DNA of 64,000 nucleotides from Aplidium turbinatum. Its lineage: Eukaryota; Chordata; Ascidiacea; Aplousobranchia; Polyclinidae. The number at the start of each line of letters is the position of its first letter. The stretch's first letter is position 1. Both the position numbers and the translations under genes were made by a program. The stretch lies in NCBI GenBank assembly GCA_918807975.1, contig OU964921.1, forward strand, positions 36,544,498-36,608,497. The letters run 5' to 3'. Below the pieces are notes generated by a model, which made no database searches, was not told the origin of the DNA, and saw only the letters and a program-made list of their open reading frames with translations. Positions 25,118 through 39,400 of the stretch are shown here, in pieces.

Positions 25118-25711
25118 TCACATACCACGTACCATGCCACGTACTATGCGGGCATTCCAGCTTGACGAAAAAGGTTTCATAGCTGTGACGTCACATTTGA
25201 GGCTCGTAGCTAAATCGTTCATGATGATTTCTGGGCGACTTTGTGAAAGAAAAAGGCACGCATAATGCAGTGTATGAAAGTGTTCTGATCTGAAGTGAGG
25301 CATAGCTTGGCGCTGCCTCTCCTCGCGTATTTCAACGATTTTGACCACGTGAACGCTCGATATGAATATCGCCACAGAAACAGAAAAAATTAAAGCACAG
25401 TTTGGGTGTAGAAACGTAAGATTTGCGGGAAAGGGGGCACGACTACAGCAATTCACACAAATTAAAGCACCTAAAAACGTGCAACATTTACTACTTTTTA
25501 ACAAATAATATTTATTCTGTGATAACCATTTCTTTGATATAACTTTTGCTTTGCCAGATGTTGGACTCCCCTGACTGCACGTCCCTGATAGTTTTGTTAA
25601 AACTTTTTTAGGGCATTCGAAGCTACTTGTGTAGAGTATCTTTTTTAGAGAGATCAATAAATAATGAGAAGTTTTGAGACCGTAGAATATCATTCTGTCA
25701 AAAACCTCCAT
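25118..25711 (-). other. Unidentified 197-codon open frame
   Basis: This is the longest uninterrupted frame in the window and it matches no family I know. A hydrophobic stretch (ALIFSVSVAIFISSVHVVKI) near residue 108 could be one membrane segment, followed by a charged piece (EIREERQRQ). It ends with a short duplicated RGMVRGM. No flanking splice sites, promoter or neighbours suggest function. It could be a lone exon, part of an unknown repeat, or chance. Confidence 0.2.
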
Positions 25712-26085
25712 ATGCTTTTACAAGCAGAACAAATATTCCCTCGATGTCTTGTGATGTCATCTTCCAGGTTTACCTTTGGGATTTCACGTCATGACGTGCA
25801 TCGGAACGTTTTCAAAACTTGACGTTGTTTTTACTTGAAGGCTTTATCAACTTGTTCTAAGCGAAAAATACCCTACAGAAGAAACACTAAAAACAAATAG
25901 AAGTGTGGAAAACAAGCAGTGACAAAACATCCGGTTTAGATTTTACGCTTCAGTTATCGTATCTAAATGGACTTGGCCTTTTACCATTTATCTTCATGTG
26001 CTATGCCTGTTGCAGGCTTGAGTACTCATTCTACATTATTTCTGTATATCGAACAGTTTGACTGATTTGCTGTATCAATACAATG

Positions 26086-26176
26086 ACCCAGATTGCAAAA
26101 TCCGCTATTTTTACATTTTTACAATGTACAATTACAATTTTTACAATGTAAAAATGACGGATTTTGCTGTCTGGGT
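26086..26176. mobile_element. Small palindromic MITE (copy 1), about 91 bp
   Basis: The element folds on itself: the left arm has CAAAATCCGCTATTTTTACA and the right arm its complement, TGTAAAAATGACGGATTTTG, ending CTGTCTGGGT. Related copies lie at 34213-34304, 37251-37347 and 59697-59775. Confidence 0.7.
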
Positions 26177-26382
26177 ATTTACAACTTCACCTCTTGTTCT
26201 TGATTTCCTCTGGTGACTGGATATTTACATTTACGTTAAAATTAACGTTGATTAACGTTCCATTCCGATGACTTTCCAAATCTCTAAAACAACATTTTAC
26301 TTGATATTATTTTTATGCCCAGCAAGGTAAAAATCATGTACTACAATGCCACGAAACCCACATCAGAAGGATGGCTACATTC

Positions 26383-26448
26383 ACATTTTTATCTTAATTA
26401 ATTCAACGTTTGCAGACGTTAAATCTATGTAAAAATGATTTTTCTGGT
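26383..26448. mobile_element. Degenerate copy of the small palindromic MITE
   Basis: It keeps the central AACGTTTGCAGACGTT palindrome and the right arm AAATCTATGTAAAAATGATT. The left arm is eroded. Confidence 0.45.
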
Positions 26449-27420
26449 TGAAAATGCATCAACGTTATAGCGTGCTAGTAAGTACAATCTCACTGGAAGG
26501 CAAGAGTGACTTACTGTTTTGTCAAGGAAGATAAGTTGTTTTCGCGGACTCCAAGACTAATGATTGGATCTGAAGAAGTTAAAGTTGTTGAAAAGCGATG
26601 TGTTTGCATGACAACAGCGTAATTAGTTGATGAAAGTTTAGTTTTACTGTGATCAAACAGATGAAATGCTTGCAGTTTTTGAAACAAATATCAAATACTT
26701 ACCTTTGTGTGAGGAAAACGTCTTTTTAGGGCTAAGATCAAACAAGCTGTTTTCAGTCTAAAAGAAAAAAATATCGATTTCATTAATAAATGACCTTTGC
26801 TGCCATGTGCCATAAAAAGAATAAAGGAAGGAAAAATTAGGAGGAAAAGAGGTATAATGTTAAATAAAATGAGAAGGCTAAGAAAAGGAAACTGGCCATC
26901 ACACACCACTCTGCCCCGATGTGTGCTGCTCGTACTGTAAAAATCTTATTATCCTCAAAGCTCAGTATACTGGTCTTGGATCAGTTTTACTTGGTAAATA
27001 TGTCGAAAATTTCTGCAAAAAAGCAGAGAGCATCTGTTTATTACCAAAAGCGACAAATTGTTCAAGCAAAGTGCCAGAGAAAAGGTTAGGCTAAAAGCTG
27101 TGCTGAAAACAGACGCTATATACATAAAGGATAAAACCAAAAATTAGAAGCTTAAAATAAGATAGCAAACAGCTTCACATAAACTTTGCTTTTAAAATAG
27201 TTTCTTTTTTTGACATATAGCGGGTATTGAGTTACCTCACCCAGAATATGTAAATAAATTATTTAGGCAATTTTGTGGTTTTACAAAATGCTTCTTCTAC
27301 ATACACAACAACGTTCAAATACAATATCAATGCAGCAAAGGCGTGGTTCTGTGAAAACAAGCATTTTGCAGGATTTTTGCAACAAATCTTTTGCAAGCAA
27401 TACGATGTGGAACGACATGC

Positions 27421-27426
27421 TTTAAT
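27421..27426 (-). terminator. Polyadenylation signal of the CaSR-like gene
   Basis: ATTAAA on the minus strand, about 44 bp past the stop codon of the receptor gene. It is the commonest variant of AATAAA and suitably placed. The call rests on position and motif only. Confidence 0.4.
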
Positions 27427-27469
27427 TGATGACTATCACGAGACCAAATAAAGTTTAAACTTGCAAGCT

Positions 27470-30400
27470 TCAGCGACGTACCGGCGATAGACTATTATAT
27501 CTTTCTAGGTATTTCCTGCGAAGGTTCTCTCTCCGTTCAGTCAGCGCTGCAAAAACAAAAAGACGTTGTTCAACTCAGAGACGGATCCAGTAAGCCTCCT
27601 AAGGGGGGGGGGGGAAGGTTTCAATAAATCACAATGATGTAAAGGTGTACTCTACATTAATCTGACTTTGCAAATAAATTTTCAATGACGTTACTTTTCT
27701 CTGGGGGGAAGATTGCCCCTTCCCGCTCTTGGATCCGCCGCTGGCTTAACTTCCAAAGTTAGGATGAAACATCACTAGTAGGCCAAACCTTCATACAAAA
27801 AAAAAACAGCTCGTAGATTCTATTATGTTCGAGGTTGGAAACTAAATCTTGAGTAATTTCTGCTGCTCTTTCAGATAAACACCGCTCACCTCTTACCAGG
27901 GAATAATAAATTGGGTGGGCGTAATTGTTGAAGGGAAAGCGGCGGAGACAAACAAATTGACCACCCTACTGTCCCTACCCTTGTTAGTGCCGAAGGCATA
28001 GTGTAATGAGAACCTAATCTTCTCATTCCCAGAGGCTGAGTAAGGGATCACTTTTTATTTATTGGAATAAATTGCAGTTTGTAACATTTTAACAACAAAA
28101 TGAAACTTTACGGCATCAATCTGTCTGGCCAGGTTTGTGTATATGGTTCAAAGCCTACACAGATATGCGAAACTACCAAGAATATTAAACTTAAAAAACT
28201 CCTTCTCAGTTTGACGATAAAAATTCTAGTTAAAAATTGCAACATAATGCACTTACTCCCAAGTGAAGTTTGTTCAGGGTCTGTAGAAGTTTTTGTACTT
28301 GCACGCCACCGTGCGTTTCGAAATGTGTGACACACGGTTTTACTTCGTAACTCCTGAAAGAACAAGACATTTCTTACTGATCGCTGCATCCATGATTCAC
28401 CTCCCATGCATTGTGGCGTCCACATGTTACAATTTGCACTTTACTTTAACTTTCAAGAAAACGAAGTATCTTCTGGCAGACTCTACTTGAATAAACTTAA
28501 CTGAAGATGATCTATAGCTTCTAGCTGATCGAAATCGATTTTTAGCTATATATGATTGAACTGACTCGTGTGAAAATAAATTTCTTTGCATTACTTTAAC
28601 TTTGGCTCAAATACCGCGTGACAATAACACCTATCCTTTTTACTTTAACTCCATGTCTGTTCAAAACCATTGCAAAAAGGATGCGTTTTCTCAGCCGGAT
28701 ACCATTCACACAAAAGATATTTGTGATTCATAAATATGCAACTTCTAACAGCTCTTATATTTGCCAGTTTCGACCAAGTAGCAACCTATTTTGTACGTAT
28801 ACAGACAGGGGCGCCGGAACGATTTTTGACTGGGGGGGCAAGATTACGAAAAAAGGGCACTTTTGTTCACTAAAAGGCCAATTTTTTTTCAAGTTTTAAG
28901 ATAAGACATAGCGATAATGCTAATCTATCAGCTCACTATGTATTGAGTAATGATAGCCTACAAGTGTCCGGTATACAAAGAATGGCATCATGCTATTTTA
29001 TAATGATGTAACCTACTGTCAAGCCTTAAAGCAGCCTGCGGCCATGGCCGCTAAGTAGTGCTTGAATGAACCGCCGGTGCTACCTCCTCAATCGGCCAAG
29101 TTTGGCCGCCGGTCTCTCCTAGCCAATTATTTAATTTCGCAATACAATGATCGTGGATTAACTGTCGAAAACATGCAGTATCAAAGAGTGACGCAAAGTT
29201 AGGTCAGCGCGTCATAATCGCCACTGTTGCATTGTGTGGGGAATATTTGTTATTGATGGAATATCCATCTGCGATCGCCAGCGCTGTAAGTCTTGTTTGT
29301 AATTCCCGACGTTTATTTTAACAAAGTCTTAATCCGAATTGCTAATTTACATCGGCTGGCAATATTGTCGTTTTTATGTCGATTCGATGTTGTCGGACAT
29401 TGAACCGTTGTTAAAAAGGAGAACAAAGTTAGTTGACATCAATGGGGAAAACATTTTTTGATCATATTTTGCAAAAATTATGCTTCTTTTAGTAATGTTT
29501 TTTAGTAATGTACATCATTGAAATAGCTAAAACCTCAATTGCTAAGGCAACAGGATCAGATGTCAGTAGATGTAACAGAAAAATAATTTCGCACTTGCTA
29601 GTGCATCGTCAGTTCTGATAAAGGGCAGTTAAAGCCTACAAGTAATGTTTTAATCATTGAAATACTTATTTTATTACCTTGCCGTCATCGTCAACACATG
29701 TCGAACGTTGATTTTCGTTGCTAAAAAGAATTCTAGGGGAGTAGCGAACTTTTATAAAATCAGCCACATTGGAGACACTCGTGCGAGTGTCGTTTGAATA
29801 GTACTGGATTACAATCCCGATAAAGCAGTTATTGCGTGGTGCAGCGATTCTATTGTAGGACGTCGCCCAGGCTCAGACTTCAACAACGCTAAGTCATCAT
29901 TTTAGCATTGTTGCAAGTTTAATTCTATTTACTTGTGCTATCGTTATTTTTATTCTGTATTTTGGCCTCCAAGCACGCAGATTTGGCTGCCGAGAAGGAG
30001 CTCCCGGTAGGCCACGATGGCTGCCGAAAAAAAAACGAGTTTTAAGGCCTGTCCTGTGTTGCAAAATTTTATGCCGTAAGTATTATTTTGAGGCAAAAAT
30101 GAAAGATTATAATTAGGCTAAAAGCGAATAGCAGAAATTGTTATAGCCTATTGCAAAATGTGCAGTAGCTTACATGACTTTAAAAGGGCACCATTGCCCC
30201 CCCTGCCCCTCCATCTGCAGAAAATTTGAGGGCAGGGGGGGCATTCGCCCCCCCTGCCCTCCCGCTTCCGGCGCCCCTGTATACAGATCAAAACGTAACT
30301 AACAAGGAAAAACCAAGAATTGTCACACCAACAGTAGCCTGTATGTTATTTGTTGTATGCAAAACTTGCTTTCAAATTGTCATTTAGATGTAAAATGGGG

Positions 30401-33400
30401 TTATCATAATAGATTTAAAATCAACAAGCAAGCATGAGTCTTCTGCAGAGCAAATTATGAATAGCCTTTAGATGAACATCTGGCAACACTTTTATTAAAC
30501 CCACTCCGCTGTGAACAGGCAGTCTACTAGTTCTACATCCTGTATTTCAGGTAATCCCTGAGGAAAAGTTATTACAGCTTCGCTTTACAACCAACATCAC
30601 ATCAATCTTACCTCTACGGTATTACGACTTGGTGTAACAAAAATAATATAAAGTTTTGGAAAAAATAAACAGCCGATGATGCCAAAAGTTGAAGCTAGAA
30701 TCGCAATGCAGTTCACCACCGTTGTCATGGAGCCTGAAAGAGTTTAAACATGTCACAGATATGACATATTGCATTGTTTTTTACAATAATCTGCGTAAAA
30801 ACAACTTTTCACTCAATTGCTGAAAAGAGAAGCTATGTATAAAAGATGAAACCAAAATATATCAGGTATTAAGTCACCCCATCCAAAACATGTAAATAAA
30901 ATTATTCAGGCAATATTGCGGTTGGCAAAATGTTTCTTCTACATAAATAACAACTACCAAATACAATGATTACTGCAAAAGTGTGCTGCTTTCCATCGAG
31001 GCCCAGTGCTTCAGATAGAAATATTCCATACCGTCCTCTCGCGTGTTAAAATGAGAGTTTTATAATAAACATGCATTTGAATGTACACAGAGCTTAAATA
31101 CAACTTCAATAAATTGAGCAATAAAAAGAGTTTAAACTTGTCACAGATATGCCAAATTGCATAATTTTCGCAAAAATTCAATTTTTGTTTTGAACAACTT
31201 TACACTCTATGGCGAGGTAGGTAGCCTATTCCTACTTGTGCACTTATAATAAATACAGTATTTTTGACAATACAAGCGTTGTCCTTTTCTAACTTTGAAG
31301 AAATGACAATGCAAAGAATGTTAAGGTAAAAATTAAAAATGGCAGACCAATTTATTAATAAACTGATATGGCTTAATGTTATTCGATATTACAATAAAAA
31401 TAAAACACTTCAGTTTAGTTCTGTAACTGATTGATGTTGATTTGAACTATCTTTAGTTGATAAATAATGCATGTAAATCCGCCTGAATTTATAGCGTAAC
31501 TGTAATACGTTATCAGCAATGCCGGGAAATGTCAGCAAAATGTTTGACATTCACGTAATGGTGTAAATTTTCTAAAATATCTCAAAAGCTGTCTATACTT
31601 TAAAATAGGTCAGGTACCTGTTGTGCTTATGTAGGCTGGAATGAACGATAACCACACTATGAAGAAAACGAGCATTGCAAATGTGATAAACTTTGCTTCG
31701 TTGAAATTTTCTGGTAACTTTCGAGCCCGGAAGGCGAATACAAAAGCAGTAATTGCAAGTAGAGCTAAGTAAGCGTACACAGAAGCCATCCAGCCAATAC
31801 CGCCGCTGCTGCATTGAATCGACAACGAATCGTTGCTGATCTATAAAAAAAATGCTTTTTAAAACAGGCGTCACACCTCATTCCATTAGCGTGGTGTTCG
31901 TTTTCAATTTTGCATTTTATTTTTAGATAAACAGTCAATGCTGCATGCTGACAGTTTCTGGAATCACGCTAAACACTTTTGTTGAAAGTGCACATAAACA
32001 AATGAACGGCTAGAAAACATCATTTTTGCTGATGCCAGCCGTTTTAATCTTTTGGTTGAAAACTGTGAACCCTGAAACCAGTTCACGTTGAAACTATGCA
32101 AATAGCTTTGCATGACATAGGTATCACCTTTCTTAATGAAAGTCAATAATTAAATCGCTGAAACGCGTTAAATTAATGTCAACCACACCATGGGATTGCA
32201 ATTTTTCAAGTAAGTACTGTAGAAGTAAAAAAAAAAAACTTGCTTGAGAGTTTTTCTTCGTAAGTTGTGTCGTATTTTAAAAGTATGATGCTAGATCAGA
32301 GACGCCTAAAAATTCACTGGGACACAAGTTGAAAATCATTGAATTAGATAAATCATCAATAATGTAGTTTTTATCACAGAACGCAGCATGAGATGTTATC
32401 GCATGCTTTTGAAATAATGCAAGGGCAAACGTTTGAAGCCAACCTAAGTACCAGAAGTGTACAGGAACCGGACTCAGATCTTGCTGTGCTTTACCGGATC
32501 TGGATCTTGTCTTTTAAATACAAACAGGATCCTACGTTTTCATGATTTTTTTTAAATTTTATGTCCAAAGATACAAAATTTTAATGAGATCCTGGCAACA
32601 CTTCTAAACCTGGAGAAAGTTTGGAACCATTACGTTTGTGGCAACACTGAAATTTATTCTGATCAAAGTTGATGTTGTAAGATCGTAATTTTTCCAAATT
32701 CTAATCATCAGTTTTGCTAAAAAATTGAACGAGGCTGTTTGTTTATTTAATTTAGTCTTGCTTGGTGCATGTTTACTGCAGTATATTATGTTGAAAATGT
32801 TTAGTGTTAGAGAGATACAAATGCATGGGTTACAAGGTAGACTACTAGGCCTACATTAAGTTTTATTTCATTACTAAGGATACTACAGCCTCCATGTTTT
32901 AGTTATTGCTTTGTTATGCACTGAATGGATATTTCAGCAACCATAGTGAGTGTGTCATGTGCAATTATGCATGTGAGTGAAGAAAGATAACACATTACAG
33001 GTCAAGATGCTTGTTATGCAGGGACCAAAAATGCTGTAAGAGGTGATAGCCAGTAATGCATGATGCACGGTAGTATTGGCTAAGCACCATACACCTACTA
33101 AGTTAAAGTTATAGGCTACTGACTTTCATGAATTCATTTAGTAAACCACTTGTACAAAAATTGTAATCTGTCGTACGTTGCAATACCTTCATAACAAAAT
33201 TTTAGACATAAAATTACTTCGGATCTGACATAGCCTATCTACAAATTGCCTGATCCGGATTGGATCCGGATTTCAAAAAGCAAAAACAGAATCGAATCAG
33301 GATCCTGAAATATTGGATCCGTGCACCTCTGCTAAGTAGGCTACCTACAAACTTGAAAACGGCGAAAGAGCCATGTCCATTGATTCCTGTATTTGTCATG

Positions 33401-36400
33401 AGTTACCAAGGGGAGTGGGGGAGACTTGTATACCAGTCCCAGGTACACAAGTCCCCTCACCCTCCCTTGGTAACTCATGACAAAGACAGGACTCAAGCTG
33501 CCTGGCTCTTTCGCCTTAGTTGTGTGATGTTCTAGTTGTTACCACAAACTTGAAGTTGCACCAGTGTTTCAACTTTTGCTTTTAACTTACCAAGCTTGGA
33601 ACAACGATCACAAGGGGTGGGTCGACCAGTAACCACGCAATGCAGAGAAGTCCTTGTACCAAAGTGACTAAAAAGACTACTAGTATTTGAAGGTGCTCTC
33701 CAAGCCATCTGCTTTTCTGAAATAATCGTACATGAAGTTAATGTGGAAAAAGAGTAATGTTAAAAGATGTATAAACAGTGTATATTGCCTCGGAAATAAA
33801 ACAAAAATCTTATTCATTGAGTATAGATTGCGTAACATTACTTTTGGCTCAAAGTAAAGTAATAGCTTTGTCATTTGAACATGCTGAAGATGTTATTATT
33901 GTGCAGATGCCAGTATTCGATGAATGCAGAGTAACAACGTAATTCGTCTAAGTCAGAAGGGCTAAAGTTTGCCTGAAACTACTTAAACTCTCCAACAAAG
34001 CCTCATGGTTTCAACGCAAAATTGTTAAGCTTTATAAATAAACAGTACGACAGCGCATCGCTTCCTCAAAGAAAACACACTCCACGCCACGGCTGGTATA
34101 CTTAATAGCGATAAGACGTCATGTTTCCAGTATCAGCGCAATATTGTACAAGCACAGCAGTGCCAGTGCTACAGTAAGGACAATAATTTTCGCCTGCATC
34201 TCTGTGCAGTTGCCCCAGATAGTAAATTAACCGTTTTTTTACATTGATAAAACATCTGCAGGCGTTGAATCAATGTAAAAAACGATTGATTTACTGTCAG
34301 GGGCGTGAAAGTATCTGCTATGTGAAACATCGGCAGAGACGCATAACTGCGATGTATAGAGGTAAAAACACACTTAGTTGCCAGGGGGTGTTCAACTTAC
34401 CATGTTATGTCTGAATGGAACACGCGCTTCAAAAACCGTCAAGACTCTTAAGGTTTTAACAAGAACGGCGGCAACAGAAAAAGTGAAACTCAGACTAAAA
34501 GACACCTGAAAAAATTAAAGCAAGTGTAAGCAAAAACTCCTTTGAAAACTCAAATCATACTCAAACCAAATATTGAAAACTCAGAAATCAAATTATCAAT
34601 CGTGTGTTACAAAACCGCTGTTATACATTACCATTGCAAAACTACAATTTAAGTCGAAAATATGAGAACGCAAACGGTAATTGATGTCAGTACAATGTAT
34701 ATAAACCGGTATTCAACGGCTTATACAGGTAGAGTGTGAGGCGATAAAATGGCTACAAATCGTTCATCAACAGATTAAGACAGCTTTTGGTTTTAATCTA
34801 TTCTCATAACTATATTGCGTGCAGAAAACTTTAAGTTAGAACACTTTTAAAATAGCTCATACAAGAAAATGAAACAGTCAACATCAATAAATCGTGACGA
34901 AAAAAACAAGCTTCACATGTTGCTCCAAAACCTGCATTGATAAAAATAAACCGTTTTGTGAAGAACAGCCCATCTCTAGAACAGATGCAATGGCATATTA
35001 TATATATATATTTTTTTTTCTGCATCTGACAAAAATATCCATATTCGAATCACACAAAAAAGAAATATAGAAAAATTAAAGGCATACAATTGTATACAAA
35101 CAACAGCGGCACAAAAGTATTTGAAATGAACTAACTAACTCATTTTGTTCAAACAACCAACCAGCAACATTAAACGTTAGCAAACGATGACTGTTGATAT
35201 CTTTGTGCCATAGCAGCCATCAAGGCTAAGTAACAGCATGCATCGTCTTACTGTAATGAAGACAGTTAGTTCGATTTATGATAGTAGTCAGACCTCATCA
35301 GGGAGGCAACAATAGAGTTTGACGACGACTCTCATCTTCCAACAAAAGAAAAAACATATCTCCGTAGTAATGCATCAAATGTTATAATGTTATACAAGAC
35401 GTGATGTATACCTAAAATGTTTGGGCAAATTGTGAATAATTTTAAATGCGTTATTAAAGGTAACACGCAAGCGATTAATGTCAAACAAATCAAGAATTTA
35501 TTAATACTTCATACCATGCGAGCTCGGCAACTCCAGTCCTGGGGTTCCACCATGTAGAACAGAGGAGTCAGAAAACAACAGGATATAGAGAAAAGCAAAA
35601 GAAAACTCAATTCTACATTAGTTGCTTTGACAAGAGGAGTGTTCTTCTTTTTGTAGAACACACCTAAAATGACATGAGCTCTCCTTAAAACTTTATAGAA
35701 ATTACATTAACAATAACATCCCTTTAATAAAGAAACTTCTGTTAAATAACAAAGGATTTAAAATGGAATTAAAATTAAAGCAGCGGAAACACAACAGCAA
35801 CAAATCGACGAATGAAGCTATTACGTGACCGTTATCTTGCGTGTAGGTATAATGGGTTACACAAGAAATGCTGGAGAAGTGGAGCAACGTCTCGGTGATA
35901 GAAAGGCAATAAATACAAGCCTAACATGATAAATCGTGTTAAGTCGTAGAAGAAATGACTTTAATTCCTTAAGGCGGTGAAAACAAATAGTAAATGAAGA
36001 AAAAGTACTTACAAAATACAAAAGCTGTAATGAGCACACCAACTGTCACAAAGCAACAAAAAGTAATTCCGAACCAGTCGCTCCATCGTACGTACTCCCT
36101 TAGTTTGTCAACACAACCTGAAAAGAAAGTTAATTGTACAGTAGGATTCGGCTAAGGTGACATTTCGCTATTGTTCTGGCATCTATTGCGAAGTCTCGTA
36201 TTTAAACTACAGGAAAAATTCGGCTATAATATTTTCTACTGGAGTGACATTTCACCATGGTGACCCTTTTTGAAGGTCCCTTCAGCTCACCATAGGCAAG
36301 TTTTTATGTAGTTTAGTCAAAAACTATTCATTTTGTACAACTTGCTCAACCTAACAAATCTCTATGAATATTTTGCTAATCCCAAAACGTTTAGAACATC

Positions 36401-39400
36401 TGTGTGCTTTGAAGATGTGAAAACCTCCAATAAATTTTCAATTTATTCTCAAAGTTTCAGATTTTAAATCAATTTACAGGTTTACAAACAAAATCTGAGA
36501 AAACTCATAAAGGATGCCTTGGTCTCTTCAATTCAGATTTGTCAATTCTTTAACAATCGTTTGATCTCAACGAGTGGTTTCGTAAACGGGATTGATTTTA
36601 TCGTTTGGACGTAAATTTGATCTACCAAAAGGGTAAATTTGCTGAAGCAGGAAAAATCAACTGCATTGCAAATGTCCTCATTTTAATCTAATATTACCAG
36701 TTGACTGGTGAGATCATTTGTGGTTGAATAACGAGTTGGAAACAAATACTGTAGACAAGAATGGAATAGTGGAGAAACCCTGACAAAACGTACATTTTAA
36801 TTGCTCAAATGACACCAATAGACAAGTTACTATTCTAAAAATAAGGCAACAGGAGGTATGAAGTTATTATAAGTTAAAAGTGTAATGTCTTCACGTCAAA
36901 ACATGCTCTACGTTAAATGTCAGAAATATTACTCCTGTACCGATAAAGTGCACTTATCTGCTCATATCAGTAATAAATGTCGTTGCTTGCAAAGTAAACA
37001 AGAATTGAAAATTGTCTGCAATGTCAACTACGATCGTTTTGCATTGTAGCCTACTGTATATTCGTAACAGGACTAAGTGCAAGTCAAGTATTTCCTGTGC
37101 ATTCCGTTAAACGCATGACATAGGCCTACTGCAAACTCAACCAAAACATGTGTTTCATTTTCGTTGATCCTACGTCTGTACACGTTGATTGTACTTAAAA
37201 AGGACGAATTTAGTCAGCCGGGATAGGTGAATTTGCATTTTTTAGCCGCAACCCAGACGGCAAAATCCGTAATTTTTACATTGTTTCAACGTGTTAATGT
37301 CAATGCCATGTTAAAGTCAATGCAGAATGATGGATTTTGCTGTCTTGAGGACTGACTGTGAAACCAAACACGTCGCTGTGTATGTGAAAGGCTGAACGTT
37401 GTGAGCTACATGAGCAAAAAAATGTGCATTGAACACGCAACTCTCGCATGAGCAGTTATTGAACAATTATTGCAAACCAGCAAGCCAAAACACGAACGTT
37501 AACTAAAATATGTAAAAAAAAGGAAGAATTTCGATTTCACAAAATCGATGAGAATAAGCAATGAAAATAGTATGAGTTGTTACAAACCTGTTCTGTTGGC
37601 ATTGGCTCGCATGTGTTTACTGCATTTGGAGCAAACTTGACTGTCATTTTCAGTCGAATATTCGTTAATAGAACATTTTCTGCATTCATAGCAACAGTCA
37701 CTGGAAAGGCGAGACTGATAAGTCCCTGCTGGACATGGAGGATTACATACAGATGTTGGAACCTGCAGAAAAAAGAAGCAGTGATGAAAATTTTTGGTAC
37801 AGCAAACATTTTGTTTACTTTATTTCTCTGGCTCCATTTGTTTTACTGTGGAAAAATGACACATAAATCTTTTGCTAGTCATAATATTAAAAACAAGTTT
37901 AAAAGCTTCAGGCTACAAGAGTGATGTACGGCGGACCTCAGTAGTTGAAACTGCAGAAATCGGGATTCCGTTGTTGGCCTACCACACAAAAGATCTGAAG
38001 AGGGATTTTTCCCCATGCATTTGACCTTATACTTCTCAATCCCTAGTTAGAACAACTTTGCTAAAGCGACAAATGCGGTGAAACTAGCTGTCGGATTATC
38101 ACGAGATCTGATTGCATGAAATACAGCATTTCGTAACCTAGAGTTAATTAACTCTCGGTTTGACGGTAGCCTAAATGCTTTTGTTTTGGGGAGTTAACCT
38201 TTTGTAACATCTGCAAAAATATAAAGTGAGAAAATAATTTGTTCATTCCATTGTATAGTTAACTGTTGCTTAGTGTATCATGCCATTTGGAGTAGAAGTT
38301 ACTTCTCATAACATGCTTGAAAAGCAAAAAAGACTAACATATGCAACAAAAATGTTAAGTACCGCTAATTAAACGAACCGTAAAACGAGGTTAACATTTA
38401 GCAACTAAACTACGAAAAGTTCTTTCTGGTGTTAAGAACGTGTGCGTTCGACTACTATGCTGATGGTTATTAAGGGCCATGTGCGGGAATAATCAGTTAG
38501 CGTTGTTGGTAATGATTTGCCTCAAACATGTAATTAATGTGACGTAGGCGTACATTTGCGGAACGTAGGCAACTAACTAAAAGTTGGAGCTGCTTTAGAA
38601 TTAATTATTGCGTTTAGTGTTTGTACTTGGAATGAAATTACTTTAACAAAATTATCACACAGTTAGCCTACGTCACGTAGGCTAGGTCGTTAAAACAGGT
38701 TGGTAATATTGTCAAAAACTAAACGTCCTTATAACACAATAAATTCAGGATGTAAGTAATACCGTAGACTTCGCCTATATTGTGATACCTAAAAGGATCT
38801 TCAAAAAAGTGCCACTATAGCAAAACGTCGCTACAGCTAATGACATTACAGTAGAATTCTACTGTAGCCTATAAACCACAAAAATTAAAATTCTAAAAGC
38901 AACGTTTTTCTCTATAAATCATTTTTGGCGCACAGTAAGCACACTTACTTCTTTTATACCTAGCTTCCAATAGATGTTATCGTCATCTATGGACCAACTT
39001 GGTGTTGTCATGGTTGAGTAGTTTCCAACATGCCTGAAGGTGATCCCTGGATTTGCTGCGGATTTGTTTTTAGGCGTCCAGCTTACCAGCTTGTAGGACG
39101 CCAGTGGATCGCCATTTTCATCGAAATAAAACTGAAAGGAGAACACTAAGAATTGCATCATGACTTAATGCTGTGTGCAAAATATTGATATGAGGACGTA
39201 CTCAGTTGTTTTGGTCTAATCGATTTCGCGTTAAAATGCTTAAAATGTTCTGCACTAAAATTACTTAAAAAAAGTCAATTTTATCAATTTTATTACGTTA
39301 TCCCATACTGTAACTTTAAAAAGGTATAAACAGTGAACACATCGTAAACGTAAAAAAACAAACAAACAAAAAAGCAACAGTGCAACAGAAAGTGGAAATA

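Noticed and set aside
27546-28353. Receptor ending directly after the last helix
   Set aside because: Joining the exon at 30612 straight to 27546 gives an immediate stop. Including exon 28257-28353 restores matching phases and a CaSR-like tail start ([20 protein letters not shown]).
37577-37924. 115-codon plus-strand frame
   Set aside because: It is antisense to the nine-cysteine-domain exon of the receptor (37588-37762), whose minus-strand reading is supported by splice phases and cysteine spacing.
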